Source: Xanthostigma xanthostigma (lineage: Eukaryota; Arthropoda; Insecta; Raphidioptera; Raphidiidae). From it: 64,000 nt of DNA. Below, piece after piece: positions 34,101 to 44,307 of the stretch; positions within the stretch are counted from its first letter, which is position 1; each line of letters begins with the position of its first letter. The DNA is taken from positions 49,106,820 through 49,170,819 of the forward strand of contig OY754471.1 of assembly GCA_963575645.1 (NCBI GenBank), given 5' to 3'. The position numbers and the translations under genes were made by a program. Under the pieces are notes generated by a model. The model was not told the DNA's origin and made no database searches. It was given only the letters and a program-made list of their open reading frames with translations.

Positions 34101-37100
34101 GATAATAAATTGAGACCGGTATATTAAATGGTTATCGCGGTTCTTTTTAAATTGGAAACTGTTTTGTAGATTATTTTCCAAATGTTTTTTAAGATATAGT
34201 TTCGACGCAACTTGCGACTGTAACGGTTTATATCATTGCGAGTATAATAATTAGACATGGGAAAAGTCGTTACTATGAGATCACAGTGACTGTTATTCTG
34301 GTTATACAAAAATCACAGTGAAAAATCATCGTGAGTTTGTCACGTCGATCACTCACATCACAAGCCCGCACGGTCTGACGTCACAACGGCGTTGTTTGCC
34401 TACTCCGTTCATGTTTGACTTTGAGCGACAGTGAGTACTGAGTAGTGACTGCGGTGACATGGAACGACATACGTTACTTTGAAACATAGATCTATTGGCA
34501 CTTGGAGCGAGCGTCGTGACTGCGGTGACATGAAACGACATACGTTACTTTGGAACGTAGATCTATTGGAACTTGGAGCGACCGTCGTGACTGCGGTGAC
34601 ATGAAACGACACGTTACTTTGGAACGTAGATATCTCGTCAGATCATAGTGTCATGTTTGAGCGACAGTGACTACGGTGACATGGAACGACATACGTTACT
34701 TTGGAACGTAGATATCTCTTGTCAGATCACAGTGATTATTTTAAACGGCTTGTCACAGTGATTTTTTCATCGTGAAGTTATTTTTTCCCCAACTTTAATA
34801 ATAATATATATTTTGTCATTTGCTTACAGAACGTCAATGAAGCAGTTCAGTCGAGTATCGGCGACGAATGGTTTTGGGACCCGCCTGACAATTCGACCCA
34901 GTCTTCGGGAAGCAGTAACCTAGGCGCTTCGACTTCGTCCGACAAGAGTTTGTTGCATGACGTCGCCCGGCTGACGCCGGCCGAGTCCGACGGCTCCGAC
35001 GCGCTCCGCAAGGAGATCGCCGCACTGAAGCAACGCATCGCCGACTTGGAATCGGAAAGTTCCGTCGCCGTCTCGTTGCAGAGAACCAAAAAAGCGGACG
35101 ACGAAGAATTCCAGAAGTTGAACACGAAACTGATCGACCTCGAAGCCGAAAACAACAGGTTGCAAACCGACACGAAATCCGGTCGCGAAGCGGACGAACT
35201 GCGCAGGCGGATCGAAGAACTGGAAGTTCAGAATCGAAATTCGTCTGTCGAAATACGAAATCTCGAAGACAACTTAACTCAGCTGGACCTGGACTGCCAA
35301 CAGACGACAGAGAAATTGGTGGCGCTGAAGGACGCGCTGCAGCTCGACTGCAACGAATTGAAAAGAGACTGCGACGCGTTGAGACGCGAGAACGAAACGT
35401 TGAGAAGCGATTTCGACGCGCGCAGAAGTGAACTGCAGAGAAGATGCGACGAGCTCGCCGACGAAAAGGCACGGCTCGACGGCCTCGTTGCCGGCCTGAT
35501 GTCGGAATTGGACGACGAGAAGCGGCGCAGAGACGCGGTGGCAAAGTCGAGCGAAGAACTCGAAGTGCGCTGTCAGAGTCGAGAAGAAAAATGCGCCGCA
35601 CTGGAAGAAAGACTGAAGGCGGCCGATTGTCGCGTCGTTGAATTAGACGGCCTCAAAGATTTTGTGCTCAAAGTTTGCGAAATAATAAAAAGGTTTCTCG
35701 GCATAGACGTGGACGTGTCGAAATTGATAGAAAACGTCAGCGTCGACGAGTTTCTTTCGCAGATAGAAATAAATTTGACAGAGTACGTCGGCTATAAACG
35801 AAAAACGCAGACGCTCGAAAAGAAAATCTGCGAGCTGTCGTACGAGAAAACGCTATGCATGCAGGAAAAAATTAAAGAAATCGAGAAATTGACGGAAGAC
35901 AACGAGTTTCTGAACGAAGAATTGAAAAACAAAACCGAACAGCTGGAGCACTCCGAAAACGAATGCAACGAACTGAGCAACAACAACGACGCGCTGATAT
36001 CGAGACTGGAAATGTACAAGAACGACGGCGGTCTCCAAACAATATCCGAAACGAACGAAGACAACGTCTTGCAGTTGGAATTGCAGTTGGAGAACGCGAA
36101 CAGACGAATCGGAGAGCTCGAGCGTCGCTCGTCGATCGAGAACGACTCGCAAACGGAACGATTGCGGCAAGCGGAGCGGGAATTGAACGACGCTCGGACG
36201 GAACTGGACAGAATCAAGATCGAAAACGAACACTTGGAGGCAAAGGTCTTCGAATTGACTCGGCACGCGGAAAGTTTATCGGAACAGCCGAACGGTACGG
36301 TTTCGGTGAATGATGAACGTTCGCCCGAAAGCGAATTGTTTAAAAACAATCCATTTTACCCGAATGACGATTTGCAGTCCGCGCACAACAATGTCGACAG
36401 GTCGACTGGAAAAGACGAGCGACCGGAGCAAACCTGTCGAGAGTTGGAGACTATCGAAGAAAAAAACGTCGCGTTGAAACGGTCTCAGAGTCTTTGTCAG
36501 TCGGCAAATATCTCCGCTAGCGAAAGTCGGCCGCACGACCAAAACTTACTGGAAATCGAAATCGATGATCTGAAAGAGGAAATCCTGAATTTAACCGAAA
36601 CGATAAACGAGTTGACGTCCGTCAACAAAACGCTGAAATTGCAAACGGAAGAGCGCGAGCGTCCGTCGACCGAACGAGGCTCAGAACTCGAATCGCCGAC
36701 AGCCGAGTCGAAATCGAGAGACGGCGAAATTGCCAGTCTGCATTCCAGAATCGAGCTGCTCGAGAACGAGTCGATAGCCGGCGCCGAAAAAATAGCGGAA
36801 CTCGTGCGAACGATCGACGCTCTGTCGGTCGAAAAACAAGAATTGGTGAATTTGGTTTCGCTAAAACACAACGAAAACGTCCAATACCACGCGGAAATTC
36901 AGAGATTGAACGGCGCGCTGATCGACGAACAAAACAAACGCAAAACGTTGGAGGAAGAAGCGACGTCGCTCGCGAACAGGCGGACGAACGACGAAGACGC
37001 CGCGAAGCTCGCATCGCTGAACGACGAGTTGCGGTCGAAGGTGGCCGAAATTGAAAAGTTGTCGGATCGGACGACGTTTTTGCAGGAGAAGTGCGACGTT

Positions 37101-40100
37101 CTCACGAAAAATCTGCTCGAGGAACAGAGTAAAGCGCGCGCCTTTTCAGCGGAACATCAGAACTGCTCGGATCGCATAGCGAACTCGAGTCGAGAGTTGG
37201 AGAGACTGCGCCGGCATTTGATGGAGACGGAAGAGACGCACACGCGAGAAATGCTCGAGTCGGAACAGAAAATCAAAGAGATGACGACGAGAATGATCGA
37301 AATGCAACAGCGCGAGAGAGACAGTTCGACAATGTACACGTCGGTCAGCGTTCGGGCCAATCAACAAGTGGAAACGCTGCAGAACCAAATAAGACTGATG
37401 ACCCAGCAGCGCGACGAGTATCGGACGAAGCTTTCCGCCTCCGAAGACGAACAGCACAAGCTGACGGCGGCGCTGACGAATCTGCAGTGCGTTTTGGAAC
37501 AGTTTCAGAGAGGTAAGGTCGAGTGGTGAGTTCTGAGAGTCCGGTCGGCGTATTTTTTTTTCCTAAGACAACTCTCCCCGTTTAACGGCGCCTTTTGATT
37601 TTTTTTTTTTTTTGACAGACAAAGAAAAAGAAATCCAACGCGCCGTCGACAAAGTACAAAAACACGTGTCTGAAGAAAGGCAGAGACAGGTCGAACTTCG
37701 GAAGGAAATTGAAAGCTTAAAGTCTCAGCTGTCGGACAGCAAGCAGGGCCTGAAAGCGGCCTCGAGACTTCAGGAACAGTTGGAGAAAGCGCGACATCAG
37801 GTCTGCACTTTGAAAGACGAAGGTTTGTGCGAAACATCCGCATCGGTCGTTTCTTTTGATCATTAGTATAGTCGTGTTGGCATGCACCTTGATTTGTTTT
37901 TTTATTTTCTAGGATTTTTTTTATTTTTAATCGAGCATATCTGTTGAATTGAAAAATCCGTTTGAAACGAGGCAATCGATCGATTATAGTCGGAGGATCG
38001 CCGCCCATTACTCGAGCCGTATCGTTAATCGGCGAGTTTTTTCATCGGCCGGCGTTTTTGTTTCCGTATCGGGAACGCGATGAGAACAGATCAAAGATAG
38101 AGACTCGCTTTGATCTTTTGTAAACGGCGGCGACCCTCGCTAGATAATTCGCATCGGTCCATTATCCCTACAAACGGTGAACAAATCGTAAAAATGTATT
38201 GTTTTCTTTTATTCTTTTTTTTAATAACAAATTAATTTTACATTTATTGAAGGCATGATCTATGAAAACCGGACTGCTTAATGGCACCTGTCTCTGGTAT
38301 GAAATGCGTTGCAGAATAGGATTTCTGACGTGCGACGGAAAGTCAAATATCAGCTGGTAATTCTGGGTAATTAATTGGAAAGTCCAGAATTTCAACTGGT
38401 ATGCGATTTTTCGTCGATATTTGCATCTGTTCTTCGGTGTTTTTGTGTTCGTATTACTTTGATTGCGTCCTTGGTAATTTTTTTTTTTTATATATATGTA
38501 GTTGGCTGGCCGTGCCGGCGTAATCTCATGTGGTAACTGTGAGATATGCGTTCCTTCGATCTCAGATTGCCTCATGAGATATCATCGGTGCGGCCAAATT
38601 GCACGACGTGTCACGTATTAAATAAATATAAAACCATGTACGGCATGCTCTCGTTACATTAACTCGCCTACTTGTAATATCATTTGTTTTTTTTTTCCTC
38701 TTACGATACTGCAGCGATTTAAACTTGATGAACGATCAATCGGTAGTAACGGTGTGATCTTTAGACTCTATTGAATTGTATGTAAAGTTTGTTATTGAAT
38801 ACTCAACGAACGAAATTCAGTCGATGTCTCGGCGTCTGCGTTTAAAGAGGTCGTCGTTTACGTCAAATTACTTACGCTTACGTTTTCTATAGGAGAAACA
38901 GACAAGTTCTGGTCCGTTGTTAAATTCCTTCATGAACATAATCGATTCAAATTTAATCGAGTTTTAATTCATATAAAGATAAATCATCAAATTGCAATGT
39001 ACAGTACATATCTTTGCGGTGCTGGTTTATCGTAGACATCGAGTGCGTTAAAAAGGGTCATTTTCCGATAGCATGCTTGCACGCTATATGCAGTCTAGAC
39101 CGGGGGCAAAAAATTGTGTTTTTTGACAGAACGGATAAATGCGAGACAACTCAAACTTTTTTAAAAACATCGAAATAACGGTAGATTCCGTCAAAAAGCA
39201 CGCACTGTTTTTGTGCCGCAACCCTACGTTGCATAACATTGAGTGGCGCGATATTTATGTGATGCACAGATATCACAAAATAGACGGCGGGCGTCGCATA
39301 ATGTTTTGTACAAGGGCCGGTCGATAGAAATCGATAATAATAAACATAAAATATGCGTTGTGTTCGATAAACAAATAGTTACTGTCATTGTTACGAGCAT
39401 GATTACGCATTTGTCGCAATAGATTGTTTCAGCATGTTCACAGCCGCCTACCTCTCTCTCTGTCAGCCGTCTCTCACACGCACAGCATGATGCCGGGGAC
39501 ACGTCGTTGATTTCGCGGTTTAGACTGTGAGTATTACATCAGGTACTGGTCAGTTCGCAATAGCCAACCAGTGTCTGTGTAACACTTGCATTCTTCTGCT
39601 GCACTTGCAACGTTTGTTTTTCAGCGTTTCGAAAGAGATAGAGCTCGCCGCGAACGGCCCGGTTCCGACGCCGCGTCCGAGCGAAACGAGGAGCTTTGCG
39701 GGAAGACGCCGATTGTTTCTCTCGTAGACAATCGATCGGTTCGTTTTTGCCCAAATAGCCGACGGAAATCTGCACGTGCACAAAAGCCGGAGAAAAATTT
39801 TTGTCGTTACAAAAGTCGTAACGTTATGGCGACGCGTTTATGGACTCGCCCGTAAAACTCTATATCGTTAACCCTGCATTGTGTGCCGTTGTTGAGAAAT
39901 CGACCGTTTTTTATTTGTGTTCTATCTAATAAATTTCTATTTTTAAACGTCGATATCTCGCAGGAAAATCGACTGTCGGGAACGAATGAAATTTTCCTTC
40001 GTCGTCGATCGGATAACAAAAATTAATCTGACCGATCAATTTTTACAGTGACAAAATTACAAGATGAACGGACGAGATCTGAACGCCGCTGTCAAGAACT

Positions 40101-40584
40101 CACATCTCAGACAGACACCAAAGTAGACAAAATGCTGATTAAAAATTTAATAATCGGCTACGTATCGACGAGCGCGAAAGATCGAGAGCAAATTTTGAAA
40201 ATTATCGGCACCGTACTCGATTTCACGACGAAAGAAGAGGAGAAATTGAATATGAATAAACAAAACGCCAGCGGATCGTGGTTAAGCTCTTTGATGCATC
40301 CCCAGAGCGGCGCCCAAATATCGCAGCAGAGCCTGTCGGAAGCGTTTGTCCGTTTTCTCGAAAGCGAATCGCAGCCGAAACAAGTTCCGAACCTATTGAA
40401 CGTCGTCGACGTCGCGGGCGGTCCGAAGCGTCGCGACTCGAACGCGAGTCAGTCGAGCGGCGCCGGCTCAACGAGACAAACGCCTCTACTGTTAACCGAT
40501 GTCGTTTTGCCGACGTTTACCGAGTTTGCGCAGAATCGCAATTCGAGTTCCATTTTAAAAGACGTCTTAAAGGATAATAAATAA
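19196..40584 (+). CDS. TRIP11: Golgin TRIP11/GMAP-210 (Gmap), 6 coding exons
   Basis: A cis-Golgi coiled-coil tether that captures small curved vesicles and binds Arf1 at the Golgi. Exons: 19,196-19,295; 19,513-19,589; 23,864-23,932; 34,830-37,512; 37,619-37,822; 40,049-40,584. Phases close to 3,669 nt, giving 1,222 aa (human about 1,980, so shorter in the coiled coil). Residues 1-33 ('MSWLNLNDSLNNLKGQITNF...') form the ALPS-like amphipathic helix, like human 'LTGQISNFTKDML'. Residues about 110-1,060 are coiled coil rich in Glu, Leu, Lys and Asn. Residues about 1,069-1,120 ('KVDKMLIKNLIIGYV') are the GRAB Arf-binding domain. Then come 'SQQSLSEAFVRFLESES' and the terminal 'VVLPTFTEF...ILKDVLKDN', both conserved in vertebrates. 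Exons 4-6 are GC-rich and exons 1-3 AT-rich. Confidence 0.93.
19296..19512 (+). other. TRIP11: TRIP11 intron 1, non-canonical GC-AG
   Basis: The donor reads GATGCAG|GCATGT and the acceptor TTGTTTTTAG|ATCC. Using the GC donor keeps phase 1 and continues into the conserved coiled coil. The nearest GT alternative (19,300) shifts into a frame with an early stop. GC-AG donors with a strong CAG|GC context are a known minor class of U2 introns. Confidence 0.8.
20364..20532. mobile_element. Foldback element with hammerhead-like loop
   Basis: Two 70-bp arms (20,364-20,433 and 20,463-20,532) are near-perfect reverse complements around a 29-nt loop. The loop forms its own small hairpin, 'gatccggatttggatc'. 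On the minus strand the loop region reads TGAAGA, stem, GAAACG, resembling a hammerhead-ribozyme core (see findings). It lies in TRIP11 intron 2. Confidence 0.75.
20820..21319. mobile_element. hAT MITE with perfect TSD
   Basis: The ends TAGTGATGTGCC... and ...GGTACATCACTA are inverted. They are flanked by TTTGCCAG at 20,812-20,819 and 21,320-21,327. Subterminal 'ccgtatccgtatccgcggat' occurs inverted at both ends. An internal hairpin (about 21,125-21,235) surrounds 'gagttaactc'. No transposase. It lies in TRIP11 intron 2. Confidence 0.88.
21328..22450. other. TRIP11 intron 2, no further gene seen
   Basis: Mixed AT-rich sequence with a slightly GC-richer patch (21,600-22,020). A 65-codon frame at 21,838-22,035 has no support. 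Nothing else identifiable. Confidence 0.4.
22455..22600 (-). repeat. MITE-like repeat family A, copy 2
   Basis: 'gacgtgataacgtcttataa', 'aacaccggctgcatgcacga' and 'ttccgcctgaccctgtgcgt' are shared with 23,205-23,335 and, inverted, with 3,870-4,010 and 50,271-50,435. It contains a short internal duplication of 'cttataaattgatga'. Confidence 0.7.
23205..23405 (-). repeat. MITE-like repeat family A, copy 3 (longest)
   Basis: Terminal words 'gacgtgataacgt' (about 23,212) and 'acgttatcacgt' (about 23,351) are inverted, followed by 'actatcgtccgtaaaccgac'. The two intron-2 copies lie about 750 bp apart in the same orientation. Confidence 0.7.
24873..24998. mobile_element. Short hAT MITE
   Basis: The ends CAGCGTCGGTCTGG and CCAGACCGACCCTG are inverted. 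Flanks are TGCAATAG (24,865-24,872) and TGTAATAG (24,999-25,006), 7 of 8 identical. The interior has 'gggccggtccagtccggtcc', related to 14,455-14,560. It lies in TRIP11 intron 3. Confidence 0.8.
25010..25560. other. TRIP11 intron 3, CpG-richer patch, no gene called
   Basis: Between about 25,140 and 25,420 CpG density rises ('cgacgcgacgataag', 'tcgcgccagaac'). Frames of about 65-75 codons are present on both strands, with no family resemblance. Confidence 0.35.
25565..25627 (+). promoter_or_regulatory. Promoter-like site with a short ATG exon, candidate 1
   Basis: A TATA-like 'ctgtatatagccgcgcc' is followed by an ATG in good context and 17 nt of frame (MSGKP plus two bases) ending at a consensus donor, GAG|GTAAGC. 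It looks like a short first coding exon. The exon would end in phase 2, but TRIP11 exon 4 starts in phase 0, so they cannot join directly. No partner exon was found. Confidence 0.3.
25628..27010. other. TRIP11 intron 3, no supported gene
   Basis: Includes (AATAAT)n-like sequence near 25,760 and a 96-codon frame (26,423-26,713). The words 'ctcggaaaccactggaccga' look like a dispersed repeat rather than a host exon. Confidence 0.3.
27020..27153 (+). promoter_or_regulatory. Promoter-like site and leader exon, candidate 2
   Basis: 'ggcgtatataagcgtcccga' holds a TATA box at about 27,033. It is followed by about 100 bp of CpG-rich sequence ending in a consensus donor (ATACACG|GTGAGT, about 27,152). 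The arrangement fits an internal TRIP11 promoter with a non-coding first exon, or a mobile-element promoter. No downstream partner is proven. Confidence 0.35.
27154..30460. other. TRIP11 intron 3, CpG-rich then AT-rich, no gene
   Basis: 27,830-28,060 is CpG-rich ('gtcgcgtcgcgtcgtttcgg'), with a possible donor at about 28,207 (GAATAG|GTATGT). A (GT)n tract lies at 28,595-28,620 and a G-run at 29,038-29,052. No coding resemblance on either strand. Confidence 0.35.
30461..33270. mobile_element. 2.8-kb non-autonomous transposon with ~0.5-kb inverted ends
   Basis: The ends GTTTAAGCTCCCATGACAC... and ...GTGTCATGGGAGCTTAAAC are inverted, and the match continues for over 400 bp (30,461-30,990 with 32,855-33,270). 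A TA dinucleotide flanks both sides, which fits a TA-targeting superfamily such as Tc1/mariner. The motif 'ctggctgacaatttttgtta' is repeated in the arms. The interior has a direct duplication of about 330 bp (about 32,033-32,360 and 32,360-32,690, marked 'ttaaaaaatgtggtcgcagc') and long A/T runs. No transposase. It sits in TRIP11 intron 3. Confidence 0.8.
33271..34425. other. TRIP11 intron 3, no supported gene
   Basis: A CpG-richer patch with a 62-codon frame (33,583-33,771) has no family features. The remainder is AT-rich. Confidence 0.35.
34430..34740 (+). repeat. ~71-bp tandem repeat before TRIP11 exon 4
   Basis: 'gtgactgcggtgacatg' starts at about 34,445, 34,516 and 34,587 (period 71), then about 34,667 in a diverged unit. 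Each unit also contains 'cgttactttggaacgtagat'. It ends about 90 bp upstream of the exon 4 acceptor. Confidence 0.8.
34830..37512 (+). CDS. TRIP11: TRIP11 exon 4, main coiled-coil exon
   Basis: A 2,683-nt exon (residues 83-976), phase 0 in and phase 1 out. The acceptor is TTTGCTTACAG|AAC and the donor CAGAGAG|GTAAGG. It opens with an acidic, Trp-containing segment ('SSIGDEWFWDPPDN') and a Ser-rich linker, then continuous heptads. It is rich in CpG codons (GCG, ACG, TCG, CGA), unlike the flanking intron and exons 1-3. Antisense frames of 60-255 codons over this exon are by-products of that composition and are not called. Confidence 0.9.
37823..40048 (+). other. TRIP11: TRIP11 intron 5
   Basis: 2,226 nt between donor GACGAAG|GTTTGT and acceptor TTTTTACAG|TG. 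It holds T-rich tracts and a probable dispersed repeat at about 38,230-38,600, which gives a 135-codon minus frame with no family match. No independent gene was found. Confidence 0.7.
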
Positions 40585-40668
40585 TAATTATTTTAAATAT
40601 CGTTAAATTTAACATTGTATTATTATACATATTATAGCTTATTAATATATTGCGTTGAATATTTTGTA

Positions 40669-40674
40669 AATAAA
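40669..40674 (+). terminator. TRIP11: TRIP11 polyadenylation signal
   Basis: AATAAA, 85 nt after the TRIP11 stop codon in an AT-rich 3' UTR. It lies upstream of the hAT element that starts at 40,853, so the transposon is outside the inferred transcript. Confidence 0.6.
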
Positions 40675-41270
40675 AAACAAGTAAACAAACGATTTATGTA
40701 TGTTCGGCTGTAAGCCTCGACCGAATATCGACGGCGACTTGTCTCTGCGAGGTAAGCGCACTCCTCAAATAAAAAAAAAATCGCATTTTTTAAAACTTTC
40801 ACATTTTTGATAGAATTCAAAAACTAATTTTTTGTTACCGAACCGTCTACACCAGTGTTTCCCAATCTTTTTTGTGCCGTGCCCACCTTAGCCTTTCTAA
40901 AATTCTTATGCCCCCCCCTATGTAACATACATAATTTTTAATATTAAAAAATTGAATTGTTCACTATGATAGGTTTTAGGAAGAAACCACTAGGAAATTG
41001 TTAACGAAACACAGTAAGTCAATTTTCAAAACATATAATGACAAACTGAAATTCAAATTCCAAATAATTTTAATGAAGATTTTTCTATATTAATTTATTA
41101 TTTTAATTTAGTGAGATCCTTGCGCTTGATGCACAGAGATTTTATATCGAAGAATCTCGTTAGAGATTCTTTTCTGTGCTAAATGCCGACGTATCTCTAA
41201 CGTATTCTTATACATTGATTTTGCCTAGCTCCCATATAACGCCGTGTATATGAGACGAGTTTCCAAGTTT

Positions 41271-41325
41271 AGTGTGCATTCCTAAATTCGCTACAGTAGC
41301 TGTAGCGAATTTAGGAATGCACACT
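41271..41325. repeat. Short perfect palindrome
   Basis: Arms of 26 bp ('agtgtgcattcctaaattcg...' and its exact reverse complement) separated by TAG. It lies inside the hAT element. Confidence 0.9.
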
Positions 41326-41415
41326 TTATAGTTCTGTGACCACGTGACTTTCATAGGACCGATTTTTCGTATCACCCATATATACTTCTGTACCACAATA
41401 ACAGCTTATACTGCG

Positions 41416-41500
41416 AGGGTGCCCGTGGACGAGCGGTTACGACGTTAGACTAGTAATTACACTAATAACAGGGTCTCGGGTTCGATTCCCAGCAGCATCA
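41416..41500 (+). other. tRNA-like SINE head
   Basis: An A-box-like 'tggacgagcgg' and a perfect B-box 'ggttcgattcc' about 50 nt apart, as in class II tRNAs. It is followed by an A- and T-rich low-complexity tail. I read it as a tRNA-derived SINE nested in the hAT element, not a functional tRNA. Confidence 0.5.
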
Positions 41501-42066
41501 TTGGAAAAAAATTTTTTTTTCTACTCTATTTTATTTCCACTTGATATTTATATATAATCATATATTTTAATTTTTTTTTAATTTTTAATTTTTTTTACAT
41601 TTTTAATTGTTTTTTTTATTTTTAATTTATTTTCTCAATTTTTTTCTCATATACCTACATATTTTTATTTCTTTTTTAATTTTAAATTTTTTTTATTTTC
41701 TTGTTTTTTGAAAAATACACTTTCGTCAAATTTTTTATTAAAAAATAACAAAATATACGATTGAAGTTAGATTTAAATAATTTAATTTATTAAAAAACAT
41801 ATTTATCATATAAAGTGCAACAAAAATTAAAAAGTGGAAAGTTTTCAAAGTGAAACTTCTTTTTTTAATGCAAAATAAGTATTTTACAAATGATATGAAA
41901 AAAATTTTGTATTTTTAATGGTTGGCCTTGTTCATTGATTTTTTTTTTCATGCCTTCAAAATTGGCCTTCATGGAATCTGTGGCCTCTTAATTCTAAAAA
42001 TGCACATATGTTTATTTTTTGGAGAAAAAATAAAAATAATGTCTCACACTTTGGAAAAAGACGTGA

Positions 42067-42625
42067 AATCTTAAAAAAAAAACTTCGGAGAAGTAAAAAC
42101 TTCGTTCTGTGCTAAATTCAAAAACTTGAGGCGACTGAATCTCAGAATTATAACTTAAAAAAAAAGAATTTCGAGGCAGACAAGAAATTGAAATCAAGCT
42201 CGAAATTCTGCCTAAGACGTCGAAAAAAAAAATGAATTTCGAGGCAGACAAGGAATTGAAATCCAACTTCGAAATTCTGTGCTTATAAAAGCTACAAGAG
42301 CAACAGCAAAAAAAAGTGCACAGACGGCGTTTTTTTAGTGGTAACTAAAGGAGTTATGCGAACACCGTCTTTGCATTTTTTTTGCTGTTGCTCTTGTAGC
42401 TTTTATAAGCACAGAATTTCGAAGTTGGATTTCAATTCCTTGTCTGCCTCGAAATTCATTTTTTTTTTCGACGTCTTAGGCAGAATTTCGAGCTTGATTT
42501 CAATTTCTTGTCTGCCTCGAAATTCTTTTTTTTTTAAGTTATAATTCTGAGATTCAGTCGCCTCAAGTTTTTGAACTTAGCACAGAACGAAGTTTTTACT
42601 TCTCCGAAGTTTTTTTTTTAAGATT
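42067..42625. mobile_element. Long near-perfect foldback (261-bp arms)
   Basis: 42,067-42,327 and 42,365-42,625 are almost exact reverse complements around a loop of about 37 nt. Each arm also contains two similar units around 'gaatttcgaggcagacaa'. A transcript from either strand would form a hairpin of about 260 bp. The frames seen on both strands here are mirror images of the same repeat and not genes. Confidence 0.9.
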
Positions 42626-42786
42626 ATTATATACCTAAGAATTTGCTTTTTTCGTTAAATTTGGCACCGAAATCTAGTATTGCATTTAAATAGCCCGGAG
42701 CGAAAGGGTTAAACTCGTGTCGAGTCCATTTTCGAATTGCCCCCCTGTGGGGCGTGGGCCCCACTTTGGGAAACACCGGTCTAAAC

Positions 42787-43575
42787 AGTCATTGACCGAT
42801 AGAAAATGACATATTAAATCCAAAAATAACCTCAAGTTTGCGATCTACATACATCTAAGTACATGGCGACTTGCCACCACCCTTTAAAACTGTTCTAAAT
42901 TTCCACAATTTTTTAATTAAAGGCTCTATCTCTGAAACCGCATGGATTCAAATGACTGTAACGAAAACAAATTAACGGTAAGTTATCTTTGACCATGGGA
43001 ATAAAAAAACTTATGAGCCTCACCCACGTAAGCTCGCGGGAGGAGTGAAACTATCTTAAGTTATGAATCCGTTTCACCGATGCGGTATCGACTTTACGTC
43101 ACCGAGGTTTGTTGTATATTTCCTCGTCCTTAAATTATTTTCCCCTGTACAGACAATTTCAAAAACTTTTCTTGGGAATTGAAACTTCAGGTGCGTGTCA
43201 AAAAAAAGACAGGAAAAATAAGCTAAAAAAATATATTTCAAATAAACATGATGTTTACACCAACATTTCAATCTAAATAAATAAAATTACTACTTAATAA
43301 TTATTGAAATTATTCAAGTACAGAAAATATTTCTCTATTTTAAATTTAAATTTGACAACGGGATGTGCCCATCTTGACCATGTGATTGCCAATCCCTCAA
43401 AAAAAAAAAAAAAATAAATAAATGGGTAGTCATTGTTGAAATTTAACTACTCATTGTCATTTTCTTTAGTAACTTTAAAGTCCTTCAAACATAGAAATTG
43501 ATACATTAACTATACATAAAAATTATCATAGTTCACCTGTCTAAAAAGAATCTAGAATCGCTTTGTAGAAAAAAA
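42787..43575. other. Intergenic, no gene
   Basis: AT-rich sequence between the hAT element and repeat D. Nothing identifiable. Confidence 0.45.
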
Positions 43576-43579
43576 AGAC

Positions 43580-44215
43580 GGGTTGCACTCCGGGAGTGCC
43601 GGCATAAGTGAAAACTTGAATATTAAGAGTATTCGTCCCTGCAAATGCACCCTTCATCACAAATCTTTTCCTCTCGCCTAAAAACGGTTCGCGCTCTCCC
43701 GACGCTATTTTTAAAGCTAGAGGGTTCTGGTAAACGCCAAATGAAAGACAAAGAATCAGACAGTTTCGCCTACGTGTGAAATATTACGTAACTTATTATT
43801 TTTTTCAAAAGGTTGTAAGTTTTTTCAGGAATTTTTTTTCAAAAAATTCGCCTGAAGGATCTGTAGTCTGATTCTTTGTCTTTCATTTGGCGTTTACCAG
43901 AACCCTCTAGCTTTAAAAATAGCGTCGGGAGAGCGCGAACCGTTTTTAGGCGAGGGGAAAATATTTGAGATGAAGGGTGCAGGGGGTGTTTGCTGGGACG
44001 AATACTCTTAACATCTTACAAATTTTCGATCAAAATGGTTTGTATCATAGATTGCATTTTTATTATGTACGATATTTCAACGCTAGATGTCTAACGTTGT
44101 ATAAATAAAAGGTTCCGTCTTACGCATTTTCGATCAGGACACGTGACCTGACACGAATTTAACATTTTTTACCCATTACAAAAAAAGTGTACAACGCCGC
44201 TAAAGAAGTTTTCAC
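43580..44215 (+). repeat. Dispersed repeat D, copy 2 (interrupted)
   Basis: Starts at the palindrome 'gcactccgggagtgc' and, after the nested MITE, continues with 'ggtttgtatcatagattgca', as in 13,590-14,040 inverted. Confidence 0.65.
43627..44007. mobile_element. piggyBac-like MITE in TTAA, hairpin-rich
   Basis: The ends GAGTATTCGTCCC... and ...GGGACGAATACTC are inverted. Both flanks are TTAA (43,623-43,626 and 44,008-44,011), the piggyBac target. Long inner arms pair ('cgctctcccgacgctatttt', 'tggcgtttaccagaacc'). The related repeat at 13,590-14,040 lacks the insert, so the empty site is visible. Confidence 0.85.
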
Positions 44216-44307
44216 TTCAAAAAAAAAAAAATACACTGATATATGTATGTGTGTGTGTGCACGCACGCAAGTGAACGATTTAAAACGAGACAAAAAGGTC
44301 CCATATT

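Larger units (their letters stand above)
40853..42778. mobile_element. 1.9-kb composite hAT element
   Basis: The ends CAGTGTTTCCCAATC... and ...ACTTTGGGAAACACCG are inverted hAT-type termini. Flanks are GTCTACAC (40,845-40,852) and GTCTAAAC (42,779-42,786), 7 of 8 identical. No transposase. The interior is a collage: a 26-bp-arm palindrome (41,271-41,325), a tRNA-like SINE head (41,416-41,500) with a long T-rich tail, and a 559-bp foldback (42,067-42,625). Confidence 0.85.

Noticed and set aside
34834-37457. Antisense frames of up to 255 codons over TRIP11 exon 4
   Set aside because: They arise from the GC-rich, stop-poor complement of a conserved coding exon and show no family features.
38168-38575. 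135-codon minus-strand frame in TRIP11 intron 5
   Set aside because: Low-complexity N-terminal half, no recognisable domain, and words resembling dispersed repeats.
42012-42544. Two frames on opposite strands with the same protein
   Set aside because: Mirror images of the 261-bp foldback arms, not genes.
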